From Rectinema sp003452735 (GTDB taxonomy: Bacteria; Spirochaetota; Spirochaetia; Treponematales; Rectinemataceae), in NCBI GenBank assembly GCA_035415815.1, contig DAOOGR010000021.1:1-24250 (forward strand): DNA of 24,250 bases, given 5' to 3'. A program made the translations under genes and the position numbers. Below the pieces are notes generated by a model that was not told the origin of the DNA, made no database searches, and was given only the letters and a program-made list of their open reading frames with translations. Shown in pieces: positions 15,200-23,882 of this stretch; position 1 is the stretch's first letter, and every line of letters begins with the position of its first letter.

Positions 15200-15940
15200 C
15201 TACATATCTCCTCGATTCCCAAACAATTTATGCGGTTTCTTTACAGGTGGCCTTACCAATATTTTTTGCACAGCTTTTGGATTCTCTTCTCTATCTTGTT
15301 TTAGAACTCCAGCCACTCTAGACAAATCGTCCTGCTTAACTATGAGACATCCATAGGATTTAGACGCATCGAAAGGATTCGTATTCGAGTGCACGGCATA
15401 TCCAGTGTCTTTATACACGCCGCTAGCCTTATAATTTCCCTTGCCATCATTGACATAAGTTTCGACTTTTCCAACCGCATTTGTAGAGATCATATAAGGC
15501 CCATATTTGTCTTCTCTAGGCGTTACAGCCGTGATCGACCAATACCCTTCTGGAAACTGCGAAGGCTTACTTGTTACCGACCCAGATGATGCGAGTTTGC
15601 GCCCAGCAGCATCTGCTGGCATAAAAGGCGCTTTTTGTGTGTCTACGACTCGATTATGAACATCAATCTCAAACACCTCTTTTGGAGGGATTCGGCCCAA
15701 TCTTGCCTCATACTCATTATCGATTACATTTACTTTGAGCTTTGTTCGATCCTGATTCAGCGACATACGCACATCCCCTCCCGTTACAGCGGCACTCTCA
15801 TCATGGTCAAGGGGTTCACCAAGATTGAGAAACCGTACAACAGGGACGAACGCTTCGCCCTCCACTGCGAAGGCGAAGGGCTGCAATACTGCTCCTAAAA
15901 GCAGGCATGCAGCGATGAAGATTGCTTTTTTTGTGCGCAT
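15200..15940 (-). CDS. Exported L,D-transpeptidase-like protein
   Basis: A 246-residue protein with a signal peptide (hydrophobic 6-24, probable cut after AFA at 25). The C-terminal half contains VHSNTNPFDASKSYGCLIV (183-201), with H184 and C198 placed like the His and catalytic Cys of YkuD-type L,D-transpeptidases (H-x(n)-S-x-G-C). The usual second His of the S-H-G-C motif is Tyr here (SYGC) and the spacing is shorter than the common pattern. The nearby GYWSITAVTPREDKYGPYMIST region fits the preceding strands of that fold. Such enzymes make 3-3 crosslinks in peptidoglycan or attach proteins to it; others are related hydrolases or toxins. GGAGGTG lies 4 nt before the ATG at 15938-15940. The fold call is moderate; the exact activity is open. 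Confidence 0.5.
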   Translation of the reverse strand: MRTKKAIFIAACLLLGAVLQPFAFAVEGEAFVPVVRFLNLGEPLDHDESAAVTGGDVRMSLNQDRTKLKVNVIDNEYEARLGRIPPKEVFEIDVHNRVVDTQKAPFMPADAAGRKLASSGSVTSKPSQFPEGYWSITAVTPREDKYGPYMISTNAVGKVETYVNDGKGNYKASGVYKDTGYAVHSNTNPFDASKSYGCLIVKQDDLSRVAGVLKQDREENPKAVQKILVRPPVKKPHKLFGNRGDM

Positions 15941-16012
15941 TTAGCACCTCCTCACTGTATAGACGCTGAGAAGGTATGAATATGCTTCAAAGTTTTAGAT
16001 TTTTTGGAAAAC

Positions 16013-16798
16013 CTATCTAGCTCTATCGCTAGACTCTAAAGGATGGAAATTTATCAATGTCCATTGAGCAAAAGCTATGGAGTTCCGCTTTATGATTTCT
16101 ATCTCATATTTAGAAATACAACAGTTGGATATTGGAAGAAGAGGCAACCAATCGTGAACTCCGAGGGTCGATCTTATAAGCCATTGCAAGAGACCGCCGT
16201 GTGTAATGCAGACTATTCGAGAAGCTCCCCTGGCGGCAATCTCGCGAATATGCTGCCAGGCCATAATCGCCCGAGCGTAAATCGATTGCGAAGATTCGGC
16301 TTCGGGAATTGCATCCCAGCTTCTCTTATAGAAATCATCCCATATTTTTGGATGCCGCTGAGCCGCTATTTCGGGGTTAAGGCCTGAAAATATACCAGTA
16401 TCTACCTCTATGAGATTATCGTCCAACTCAATATGGTCTATATTTATTGCTGAAGCGACAATTTCGGCTGATCTCTTAGCCCGCAGCATTGGGCTTGCTA
16501 AGATATAGTCAGGTTTGAATTGGCGCAACCATTCTCCAGCTTGCCTAGCTTCTTTTTCGCCTTGCACAGAGAGAGGAAAATCATATCGCCCCTGAAAGGT
16601 ATTGCGGGCATTGCCTTCGCTCTGTCCATGGCGAAGAATAAAAACCTCTAGATCATTATCAAGAGATGCAAAAAAAGCGCCATCGGCTCTTATATCTTCC
16701 AATTCTTTGATAAGGTGCGCATCTGGAATATAGCTTGGCTCGAATCGCGGATACATCTCATCCTCTAAGTGGCACAAGAATTGATGGCTCCCAATCAT
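16013..16798 (-). CDS. Histidine phosphatase (phosphoglycerate mutase-like) family protein
   Basis: A 261-residue protein of the branch that uses a phospho-histidine. The catalytic RHGQSEGN (56-63, nucleophile H57), the acid E131 in LIEVDTG and the second histidine H200 in THGG are all present. The RHG motif comes about 50 residues later than usual because of an N-terminal extension. An alternative ATG at codon 15 (16754-16756), with AGAGG 5 nt upstream, would shorten it. The ATG at 16798 has only a weak AAGG at 4 nt. It begins 16 nt after the ABC permease stop and may be the last gene of that transcript. Substrate unknown; cofactor-dependent mutase, broad phosphatase and sugar-phosphatase roles all occur in this family. 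Confidence 0.85.
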   Translation of the reverse strand: MIGSHQFLCHLEDEMYPRFEPSYIPDAHLIKELEDIRADGAFFASLDNDLEVFILRHGQSEGNARNTFQGRYDFPLSVQGEKEARQAGEWLRQFKPDYILASPMLRAKRSAEIVASAINIDHIELDDNLIEVDTGIFSGLNPEIAAQRHPKIWDDFYKRSWDAIPEAESSQSIYARAIMAWQHIREIAARGASRIVCITHGGLLQWLIRSTLGVHDWLPLLPISNCCISKYEIEIIKRNSIAFAQWTLINFHPLESSDRAR

Positions 16799-16814
16799 GG
16801 AACCTTATAAGATC

Positions 16815-17674
16815 TCAAGCAGCGATAAATGTCTCACTTCCCTGGTTAAAGTATTTATTTACGATAAACATTGCGATACCCGTCACAAAAAGAAGAATGG
16901 TCGACATTGCGCTCGCCGTGCCAAAATATCCATCCGCCACCGAAAGATAGATCTTTATAGGCATTGTCATTGTCTTCCCTACATATAGGAGAATCGAAGC
17001 TGACAGCTCATTCATAGAAGTAACCCAACTCATTATTGCGCCGGAGATTATTCCTCCCTGCATGAGCGGTAGGGTGATAGTTCTAAATGTCCGCCCTGGC
17101 GGAGAGCCCAGATTGATACCAGCTTCCTCTAGAGCTGGATCAATCTGCTTTAGAATAGAGGCGGCGGAGCGAACCGAGTAGGGCAAACGCCGAATAAAAT
17201 AAGTTAGAATAATTATGGTCGCCGTGCCAGCCAGTATTATCGGTGGCTTGTTGAAAGCGACTATAAATCCGATTCCAAGCACAGTACCAGGAACCATATA
17301 TGGAATCATGAGCAATGGATCGAGTATTCTGACGGCTGCATTCCTTTTTCTAGCAATTACGAATCCCAAAAGCGTCCCAACAAAGGCTATTAGGAGCACG
17401 GCTATTAAAGAATATAGAAAGCTATTTGTCACGGTTTTGGGAACATCGAAGAAAATTTGTCTATAACTGTCCAAGCTAAAGCCTGGCTTAAAGACAGGCC
17501 CCGAGGTCTTTCGGAAACTGAAGTATACAATCACAGCTAGCGGAAGAGTAGAGAAAAAGACAATACCATAGCATAATATATGGGCGAGCACCGATTTTAT
17601 GCCTTTAATCTCCTTTATTACAGGCCTATTCACCAGCATGCTGGCATATTTGCGCCTCGAAGAAACCCACTGCT
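16815..17674 (-). CDS. ABC importer permease, C-terminal half of one fused gene (interrupted by assembly gap)
   Basis: The visible frame has six membrane helices and the permease EAA loop EEAGINLGSPPGRTFRTITLP, which contacts the ATPase. It appears to start at an ATG at 17639 (MLVNRPVIKEIKG), but this is an artefact: the same MLVNRP coding sequence recurs beyond the N-run. If the Ns and one copy of the 55-bp overlap are removed, this half continues in frame from the half at 17775-18652. The joined protein has 560 residues and two tandem permease domains, as in FbpB/HitB/SfuB ferric iron permeases. It should sit in the inner membrane with the ATPase encoded upstream. The stop at 16815 is 16 nt before the histidine phosphatase start. 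Confidence 0.85.
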
Positions 17675-17829
17675 NNNNNNNNNNNNNNNNNNNNNNNNNN
17701 NNNNNNNNNNNNNNNNNNNNNNNNNNNNNNNNNNNNNNNNNNNNNNNNNNNNNNNNNNNNNNNNNNNNNNNNNNACAGGCCTATTCACCAGCATGCTGGC
17801 ATATTTGCGCCTCGAAGAAACCCACTGCT
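17620..17829. repeat. 55-bp direct repeat flanking the N-run (assembly overlap)
   Basis: Copy one at 17620-17674 and copy two at 17775-17829 are identical over 55 bp. The length is typical of a de Bruijn k-mer overlap between adjacent contigs. It is not a target-site duplication or biological repeat, because collapsing it rejoins the permease reading frame exactly. Confidence 0.9.
17675..17774. other. Scaffold gap of 100 N, probably not real missing sequence
   Basis: Exactly 100 Ns, a conventional filler for a gap of unknown size. The 55 bases before it (17620-17674) are identical to the 55 bases after it (17775-17829). The two contigs therefore overlap rather than being separated. Removing 155 bases restores one open reading frame. 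Confidence 0.95.
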
Positions 17830-18652
17830 GCAGCACAATCACAACCGACGCACAGAGCATTAGAATAATCGATACCGTAGAAGCCATTCCTGGAGTTTGG
17901 CTGATTTCGCTCGTATAGAGATTGTAGGCAAGCGTCGGCAGCACAAGATAATTTCCGCCTATTATCATCGGAGTTCCGAAATTGGAAAGCGACATCATGA
18001 ATACAATGAGAGCTCCACCTGTCACCGATGGCAGAACTAAAGGCAGTGTCACGCTGAAAAATGTCTTTATCGAACGAGCTCCTAGGTTTTCGGAAGCCTC
18101 TTCGAGCGAGCGATCTATGGTCATGAGAGCGCCGGCTGTCATAAGCGATATGAAAGGATAATACTGTAGCGTGTCAGCGAGCACTATTCCGAGCGGACCA
18201 TAGATAGGCGGCAGATTGATGCCTATAGACTGGAACAAAAGTCGCAGGAATCCATTTCGACCCAACATGGTAATCCAGGAATATGCACCAATAAAAGTTG
18301 GCGAAAGTAAAGCCAGCACCGATAGCGTATTCAGGAGGTTGGTGCCCTTTATGCGATACCTAGTGGTAAAAAAAGCAAGAGGAATCCCCAAGACCATCGA
18401 AAAAAATGTGGTCAAAATAGCGATCACCATCGAGTGCCAGAAGGCACGCAGGTAATAGACTTTGGAGAAAAAAGTCTTCCAGTTCGACAGAGAAAAAGTC
18501 TGTGTTTTCTTATCCAGAAAGCTATAGCGAAAAATGTCGAATAGTGGATAGATGAGAAACACAATGACAATGACAAAACCAAAGAAAATGACAAACGACC
18601 AGATATCGGCTCGGCTATGCCGAATAGAAGGAGTCTCGGCTTTCTGGCTCAT
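17775..18652 (-). CDS. ABC importer permease, N-terminal half of one fused gene (interrupted by assembly gap)
   Basis: This carries the start of the permease: a cytoplasmic tail, the first membrane helix (about 17-40), five more helices, and the first EAA loop EEASENLGARSIKTFFSVTLP. The ATG at 18650-18652 overlaps the ATPase stop by 4 nt (ATGA), so the two are translationally coupled. The frame runs into the N-run at MLVNRP; joined with the half at 16815-17619 it gives 1683 nt, exactly 561 codons with the stop. Two permease domains in one chain are typical of the ferric iron/2-aminoethylphosphonate import family, where one fused chain replaces a permease dimer. Confidence 0.88.
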
Positions 18653-19749
18653 TTCTGGGCTCCTCTGCCTATTCTGAGGCCAGTCTTTGGATCAAAAAGG
18701 AGCATGGAATCTGACGGTACGGCAAAAAAGGCATGTTCGCCCTTTTGAGGGATATCGGATTCGCGAGGCCTATGCCTATCGATCGTTATCTCCTGACCTT
18801 CCACCTCGAGTTCGAAGCGAGCTACCGATCCCATGAAGCTTACGGTTTTTAGAATTCCCATGACCTTGTTCTGGCTTGCCTTGGTCGCAGCCTCGATTAC
18901 ATCTTCTGGTCTGAAGGCGACTATCACCTCTGAAAGACCTTCAGTACCTTCAGAAGGGACAAGGAGGGATAAATTTCCCAGAACTGCACTGCGAAGCCCC
19001 CCCTCTGCCCCTTCAAGCAGGTGCATGGTGAGCATATTTATCTTTCCAACGAAATATGCAACGAAAGTGTTCTTTGGGTCTGCATAGATCTCCCAGGGTT
19101 TGCCTATCTGCTGAATGACTCCCTGCTCCATGACGGCAATGCGATCCGAGATTACGAGTGCTTCCTCCTGATCATGAGTGACATATATCGATGTTATGCC
19201 AAGCGATTTCTGCACAGCACGGATTTCTTCGCGCATTTCTATGCGAAGTTTGGCATCTAGATTCGAGAGAGGCTCATCGAAGAGAAGAACCCTGGGCTGA
19301 ATTGCCATTGCGCGCGCAAGACCTACGCGCTGCTGCTGTCCGCCAGAGAGCTTGTCTGGGGTGCGCTTTTCGTAGCCTTCGAGATGAACGCTCTTGAGCG
19401 CTGCTGAAACTTTACGTGAGATTTCATCCTTCGGCAATTTCCGGACACGAAGCCCATAGGCTACATTGTCGAACACCGTCATATGTGGAAATACAGCGTA
19501 ATTCTGGAACACCATGGCGGTATTCCTCTGATAGGCAGGCACTTTATTTATGAGTTCCCCATCAATGTAGATATCGCCCTGATCTTGCTTGTAGAAACCG
19601 GCAATGGTCCGCAAAAGTGTCGTCTTGCCACAGCCAGAAGGGCCAAGCAGCGTAAAAAACTCGCCTTTTTCAATCTCTAGATTGATATCGGAGATTGCTC
19701 TTAATTCCCCAAAGCGCTTTTCCAAATCCACAATTCGTATCGAGGTCAT
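18649..19749 (-). CDS. ABC importer ATPase (FbpC/PotA-like)
   Basis: A 366-residue ATP-binding subunit that powers import. Walker A GPSGCGKT (36-43), Q-loop Q82 in FQNYAVFPHM, signature LSGGQQQR (134-141), Walker B VLLFDEP (154-160), the D-loop and switch H192 are intact. The C-terminal about 130 residues form a TOBE-type regulatory domain. The sequence is of the CUT2/iron/polyamine group and does not by itself reveal the substrate. ATG at 19747-19749 has AGAGG 5 nt upstream. It has its own promoter after the terminator that follows the binding-protein gene, and it overlaps the permease by 4 nt. Confidence 0.92.
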   Translation of the reverse strand: MTSIRIVDLEKRFGELRAISDINLEIEKGEFFTLLGPSGCGKTTLLRTIAGFYKQDQGDIYIDGELINKVPAYQRNTAMVFQNYAVFPHMTVFDNVAYGLRVRKLPKDEISRKVSAALKSVHLEGYEKRTPDKLSGGQQQRVGLARAMAIQPRVLLFDEPLSNLDAKLRIEMREEIRAVQKSLGITSIYVTHDQEEALVISDRIAVMEQGVIQQIGKPWEIYADPKNTFVAYFVGKINMLTMHLLEGAEGGLRSAVLGNLSLLVPSEGTEGLSEVIVAFRPEDVIEAATKASQNKVMGILKTVSFMGSVARFELEVEGQEITIDRHRPRESDIPQKGEHAFFAVPSDSMLLFDPKTGLRIGRGAQK

Positions 19750-19778
19750 GCTTACCTCTCGCTATAAAAGTTAAGAAA

Positions 19779-19807
19779 ATTGTATCTAACTATGCGACTC
19801 TCTTCAA
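19779..19807 (-). promoter_or_regulatory. Sigma70-type promoter for the ABC ATPase-permease genes
   Basis: TTGAAG (19802-19807) and TACAAT (19779-19784) are exactly 17 bp apart on the minus strand. They lie between the terminator after the binding-protein gene and the ATPase ATG. This would allow the membrane components to be made independently of the binding protein. Confidence 0.6.
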
Positions 19808-19851
19808 TGTTGTCTGCATCTCTAGCTATATGATGATTTAAAGCAAATAGC

Positions 19852-19881
19852 AAAAAAGCCGCCAGCTCTTCTGCTGGCGGC
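19852..19881 (-). terminator. Rho-independent terminator after the binding-protein gene
   Basis: GCCGCCAGC (19858-19866) and GCTGGCGGC (19873-19881) form a perfect 9-bp GC-rich stem with a 6-nt loop. On the minus strand it is followed by six Ts (19852-19857). It lies 58 nt past the binding-protein stop and should set a higher level of that mRNA than of the ATPase/permease mRNA. Confidence 0.88.
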
Positions 19882-19938
19882 CTTCGTTTCCGCAAATCCA
19901 AGCAAATTTAGCAAAAAGGATTGCGGCTTTGCATCATC

Positions 19939-20913
19939 TCACAGACCAAGCTCCATCGCGATATCCATGAATTTTGCGATGAAGGCTTCCTTATTCTTTG
20001 CTGCCCATGCAAAATCATAGGGTATTGTCTTGATAGTCGAAAGCGGAGGCAAGCCTTTGGGATCCTTGCAATCGATCCGAACAGGGCGTCTAGCCATCGC
20101 ATCGACAAGATACTCTTGGATTGGCTTGGAAAGACACCAATCGATAAATCTCTTGGCATTCTCGAGGTTTGGAGCTCCCTTGAGCAGGGCAATGCCATCT
20201 GGGGCCGCAACAGTGCCATCTGTAGGATAGACAATAGCTACAGGGCCACCACCGGCAAAGTATCTAAACGCATTGTCTTCAAGAGTTATTCCGACTGCTT
20301 GCTCGCCATCGTTTACGAATTTGGGCACAGCTCCCGACGAGGCTGAGATGACCGTATTCTTCATGATACCCTTATAGATGTCCCATCCCTTGTCGCCATA
20401 GATAGCAATGACATTGCAGAGCTGCATGTAGGATGAACCGGATTTATCGGCCCTGGCCGAACAGATGTTTTTCTTGAATCTCGCATCTGTGAGATCGGTC
20501 CAGGTCTTGGGATACTTGTCCGGCGTGAGCATCTTGGTGTTGACTACGAATACATTCATGATACCGGTGTAAGGGAGCCAGTTCGTTCCAACTTTGTATA
20601 CGGGGTTGATCTTATCCCAATCCTTCGGTGTATATGGGGCAAGAATAGAGTTCTCTGCTTCGAGCTGCTCGCCACCTATACTCCAGATGACATCCGCCTG
20701 TGGCCTTGATGCCTCGGCCTTGGCTCGATTGATCACATCGCCTGAAGCCATCTTGACATATTCGACAGTAATACCGGTTTCCTTTTCGAACATGGGCACT
20801 ATGGCATTGATAATGCTCTCCTCGTGCGCCGTGTAGACCACAACTTTGCCACCCGCTGCCCATGCGGATACCGCAAGAAGCAGACAAAGAATCGTGACCA
20901 CAAATCGTTTCAT
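19939..20913 (-). CDS. ABC importer periplasmic binding protein (ferric iron/2-aminoethylphosphonate type)
   Basis: A 324-residue exported protein with a signal peptide (hydrophobic about 4-18, cut near AWA). The mature start GKVVVYTAHEESIINAIVPMF and the later SRPQADVIWSIGG and WLPYTGIMNVFVVNT segments are typical of family 1 solute-binding proteins for Fe(III), 2-aminoethylphosphonate or related anions. The adjacent Tyr pair that binds iron in FbpA is not seen where expected; the region reads FRYFAGGGPVAIVYP, so the ligand is uncertain. The frame is open 20 codons further, but the ATG at 20911-20913 is chosen because AGGAGG lies 4 nt upstream and the signal peptide begins there. It is the first gene of the transporter set. 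Confidence 0.88.
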   Translation of the reverse strand: MKRFVVTILCLLLAVSAWAAGGKVVVYTAHEESIINAIVPMFEKETGITVEYVKMASGDVINRAKAEASRPQADVIWSIGGEQLEAENSILAPYTPKDWDKINPVYKVGTNWLPYTGIMNVFVVNTKMLTPDKYPKTWTDLTDARFKKNICSARADKSGSSYMQLCNVIAIYGDKGWDIYKGIMKNTVISASSGAVPKFVNDGEQAVGITLEDNAFRYFAGGGPVAIVYPTDGTVAAPDGIALLKGAPNLENAKRFIDWCLSKPIQEYLVDAMARRPVRIDCKDPKGLPPLSTIKTIPYDFAWAAKNKEAFIAKFMDIAMELGL

Positions 20914-20987
20914 AGAACCTCCTCTTGTACCTGCGGCTGCCATTCTAGACACCTTTCGCGCCGCAATGTGCATTTTGTTCGCTTTAT

Positions 20988-21599
20988 CTATTGTAACATA
21001 TTTTGCAATTCTAGTGAGAGATTATGTATACGAAAATCGTAACAAAAAGCATCCATTCCGAGATCCTGAGCAGCCTTACAGTAATCACCGATATCGTCGA
21101 TATATAGACAATCTTTTGGATCTAGGCGTATATATTCCAAAAGCTTCATCCAAATACGAGGATCAGGCTTCATGGCTCCTATTTTGTAGGAAAGAATATA
21201 GAGTTCAGGATAGGTGCCCAGCACTTCATTGTCGAAGATCACCGAGGCATGAAGAAAAGAGGTATTGGATAAGACGAAGGTTCTGGCACCCATGCTTGCC
21301 GCGGTCTCAAGAGCACGTTCACCATCTGGATTGGGCACGATTATGGATTGATAGTCTCTTACAAATTCTTCGTAGCTATAGCTGGGTTCGAGCTCTACAA
21401 GGCTCTGCACGCGTCTAAAGTATTCGCGCGAGTCGATTTTGCCTGTCTCGAACTCAATTTCGATTGGAGTACCCCAGAGGGTGCGTAGAAGATCCTGAGC
21501 ATTCTGTGCTTTTGCATGAATGGTAGCTTTTTGAATAAAATTCTCTCGTTCAACAGCACATAGCACATTGCCGAAGTCGAAAACAACAGCTTTATACAT
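20988..21599 (-). CDS. HAD-superfamily hydrolase (YihX-like sugar-phosphatase group)
   Basis: A 203-residue cytoplasmic phosphatase-like protein. Motif I is FDFGNV (nucleophile D8), with Gly at the +2 position as in the DxGNV subgroup that includes YihX glucose-1-phosphate phosphatase. Motif II is VLSNTS (S111), the motif III lysine is K144 in GAMKPDP, and motif IV is YIDDIGD (D168, D169). A helical cap lies between motifs I and II (about 15-90). Substrate unknown. AAAGGA lies 6 nt before the ATG at 21597-21599. It stops 74 nt before the binding-protein start and may or may not share its transcript. An AT-rich leader with a TATAAT (21635-21640) but no good -35 box lies upstream. Confidence 0.85.
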   Translation of the reverse strand: MYKAVVFDFGNVLCAVERENFIQKATIHAKAQNAQDLLRTLWGTPIEIEFETGKIDSREYFRRVQSLVELEPSYSYEEFVRDYQSIIVPNPDGERALETAASMGARTFVLSNTSFLHASVIFDNEVLGTYPELYILSYKIGAMKPDPRIWMKLLEYIRLDPKDCLYIDDIGDYCKAAQDLGMDAFCYDFRIHNLSLELQNMLQ

Positions 21600-21676
21600 G
21601 GTAAGTCCTTTAATTTAATAATTTATAAAGAGATATTATAAATAATCCACTTACATGGCTATTCCAAAAATCGTGC

Positions 21677-22384
21677 TCAAAGCGAAGATTTTGCCTTTAC
21701 CCTTTCTCGAGCCTCTAGCGCAGGCTTGAAATTCGATTTTAGGGCAAGAGAGGCATTGAAAGCCTCGTAGGCGCGTCGGTACTGGCCTAGAACCTCTTTG
21801 ACAAGTCCGAGGCGGTACCACCAGTAATACATATTCTTCTCAAGCGCTACAGCCGTCGAAAATGCTATGTCCGCATGCTCATATTTCTTTATCCTAAAAT
21901 AAATTTCTCCAACATAATAATAAGCACTGGAGCGTCGGTCGTCGCTTTCGGGGGCAATTGCAAAATAGCGGCTGAAGGCCGAAAGAGCTTCCTCATTCTT
22001 ATTGAGGAAGAAGAGCGCTTCGGCCATTGTCTCAAGAATACGATGATCCTGTCTTGTATTCAACACAGATTGAGCATAGACAACCGTATCTACATATCGA
22101 TGCAGACGAAAAAGATTCCAAGTTTTGAGTGTCTGTAAGTCAGGATTGGAGGGGTCTGCAGCCAACAAGCGATCTGTCATTGCAAGAGAACGCTGAAAGG
22201 CGAGCTGGCTTTCGGCTTGGCGAGTCTCTGCCATTTCAAGGCGGCGGCCATCCCAAAAAAGAGATAAAGCCGCATTGTAGCTATCCTGTGCCCCCAGAGG
22301 CAGAATTGCAATGGCTATCCATCCACAAACAAGAAGAATCAAATAATACCTTGCCAGAAAAGGATGCCTTTTGCCCTGTGACAC
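21677..22384 (-). CDS. Exported TPR-repeat protein
   Basis: A 235-residue protein with a basic N-terminus and a hydrophobic segment (about 13-31). It ends in PLGAQD, which could be a signal peptidase site or an uncleaved anchor. The rest is helical, with two to four degenerate tetratricopeptide units (clearest at about 149-215, in SAYYYVGEIYFRIKKYEHAD and WWYRLGLVKEVLGQYRRAYE), implying a protein-binding scaffold outside the cytoplasm. The start is GTG at 22382-22384, with GGAGAGGAGG 8 nt upstream. It begins 19 nt after nfnB and is probably co-transcribed with it. No specific partner can be named. Confidence 0.75.
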   Translation of the reverse strand: MSQGKRHPFLARYYLILLVCGWIAIAILPLGAQDSYNAALSLFWDGRRLEMAETRQAESQLAFQRSLAMTDRLLAADPSNPDLQTLKTWNLFRLHRYVDTVVYAQSVLNTRQDHRILETMAEALFFLNKNEEALSAFSRYFAIAPESDDRRSSAYYYVGEIYFRIKKYEHADIAFSTAVALEKNMYYWWYRLGLVKEVLGQYRRAYEAFNASLALKSNFKPALEARERVKAKSSL

Positions 22385-22403
22385 TCCACTCGCCTCCTCT
22401 CCT

Positions 22404-23882
22404 TCATTGAAGAATTTCGTTTATAGATTGGGCAGCACGCCTGCCCTCGCCCATAGCTAGTATCACGGTAGCGGAACCCAGAACGATATCTCCGCCTGCA
22501 TAGACGCGCTCGATGCTGGTCTTCTGTCGTTCATCGACTATGATATGGCCATGACGATCTACCTGGAGTTCTGGAGTCGTTTTCGAGATCAAAGGATTGG
22601 ATTCGTTGCCAATGGCTACGATCACCGTATCAAAGGGAATTATCTCTTCGCTTCCATGGATGGGAACCGGCTTTCTTCTGCCCGATTCATCGGGCTCTCC
22701 TAGCTCATAAGAGAGCACTTCGAGGGCGGCGACCTTTCCCTTGTCGTCTCCAATAACGCGCGTTGGGCTCTTTAGAAAATCAAAGATTATTCCCTCTTCC
22801 ACAGCATGTTCTACTTCCTCGGCACGTGCAGGCATCTCAGACCGAGTGCGTCGATATAGAACCCGTACTTCCTCCGCTCCTAGCCTGAGTGCCATTCGGG
22901 CTGAGTCCATGGCCACATTGCCTCCACCCAAGACAGCGACACGCCTAGAAGGATAGATTGGGGTACCGGCCTTGCCTTTCATGTAGGCCTTAAGAAGATT
23001 AGTTCTGGTAAGGTATTCATTAGCGCTGAAAACCCCTACTAGGTTTTCTCCGGGGATATCCATGAATTTGGGTAAGCCAGCACCTGTGCCTATGAATATT
23101 GCTTCAAAGCCATCTTCCTTAAGTAGAGAAAGAAGCGGACGGGTTCTTCCAACGAGGAAATTGAGCTCAAAATCGACTCCCATCGATTGCAGGACCTCTG
23201 CTTCAGCCTGCACGAGGACCTTAGGAAGTCTGAACTCCGGAATTCCATAAACCATTACACCTCCTGGTTTATGGAAGGCCTCGAATATAGCGACGCTGTG
23301 GCCTTCTCTGCGCACATCGACAGCACAGGTAAGGCCCGCAGGACCTGCGCCAACAATTGCTACCTTTCTACCAGTCCTCTGAGAAACATGAGGTATTTCC
23401 ACGGCGCCATGGCCGCGTTCATAATCTGCGGCAAAACGCTCGAGCCTGCCTATTTGAATAGCTTTTTCAACACTATGAAGAGCTTTGCCAACCGTACATG
23501 GCGCTTGGCATTGCGTCTCCTGAGGGCAAACGCGTCCACAGATCGAAGGAAGTAAATTGGTTCTTTTTATTATTCTAGCAGCACCTAGGAAGTCTCCTTC
23601 CTTAATCTTGCCGATGAACCCTGGAATATCGACTCGCACTGGACAGCCTGCGATGCAAGGAGCATTCTTGCACTGCAGACAGCGCTCTGCTTCTAACATA
23701 GCTTGTGCGGAAGTGTACCCAAGAGCGACCTCATTCATGTTGCTGCGACGCTCGATTGGATCTTGGGTAGGCATTTCCTGAGGAGGTATCTGCATTCTCA
23801 TCTTTGGCGTAATTGGTCCAGAGCGTAGCCGAGAAAGTTCAAGTTCGGCATCTTCCATTGTGGATTCTTCCTTATGGCTCAT
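22404..23882 (-). CDS. nfnB: NfnB/GltD-type NADPH oxidoreductase, Fe-S flavoprotein large subunit
   Basis: A 492-residue flavoprotein. The N-terminal helical domain carries two [4Fe-4S] cysteine sets (C68, C71, C76, C80 and C115, C119, C125, C129). The FAD site GAGPAGL is at 178-184 and the NADP(H) site GGGNVAMD at 319-326; a second FAD-contact region lies near VYAGGDIVLGSATVILAMGEG. This layout is shared by the glutamate synthase small subunit, SudA and NfnB. The neighbour overlapping it by 4 nt is an NfnA-like [2Fe-2S] flavoprotein and no large glutamate synthase subunit is seen, which favours NfnAB. NfnAB couples NADPH oxidation or formation to NADH and ferredoxin by electron bifurcation. 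ATG at 23880-23882 has AAGGAG 8 nt upstream. Confidence 0.85.
   Translation of the reverse strand: MSHKEESTMEDAELELSRLRSGPITPKMRMQIPPQEMPTQDPIERRSNMNEVALGYTSAQAMLEAERCLQCKNAPCIAGCPVRVDIPGFIGKIKEGDFLGAARIIKRTNLLPSICGRVCPQETQCQAPCTVGKALHSVEKAIQIGRLERFAADYERGHGAVEIPHVSQRTGRKVAIVGAGPAGLTCAVDVRREGHSVAIFEAFHKPGGVMVYGIPEFRLPKVLVQAEAEVLQSMGVDFELNFLVGRTRPLLSLLKEDGFEAIFIGTGAGLPKFMDIPGENLVGVFSANEYLTRTNLLKAYMKGKAGTPIYPSRRVAVLGGGNVAMDSARMALRLGAEEVRVLYRRTRSEMPARAEEVEHAVEEGIIFDFLKSPTRVIGDDKGKVAALEVLSYELGEPDESGRRKPVPIHGSEEIIPFDTVIVAIGNESNPLISKTTPELQVDRHGHIIVDERQKTSIERVYAGGDIVLGSATVILAMGEGRRAAQSINEILQ

Noticed and set aside
17620..17829. Direct repeats around the gap as target-site duplication of a mobile element
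   Set aside because: They collapse to one in-frame copy and have the length of an assembly k-mer; no transposase or terminal inverted repeat is seen.
20932..20965. TGCGGC/GCCGCA pairing upstream of the binding-protein gene as a possible leader structure
   Set aside because: Only a 6-bp stem with a 22-nt loop; too weak to separate from chance, and no known riboswitch features.
20846..21418. Plus-strand 190-codon frame across the binding-protein start and the HAD gene
   Set aside because: Antisense shadow of two clear genes with a composition unlike a real protein.
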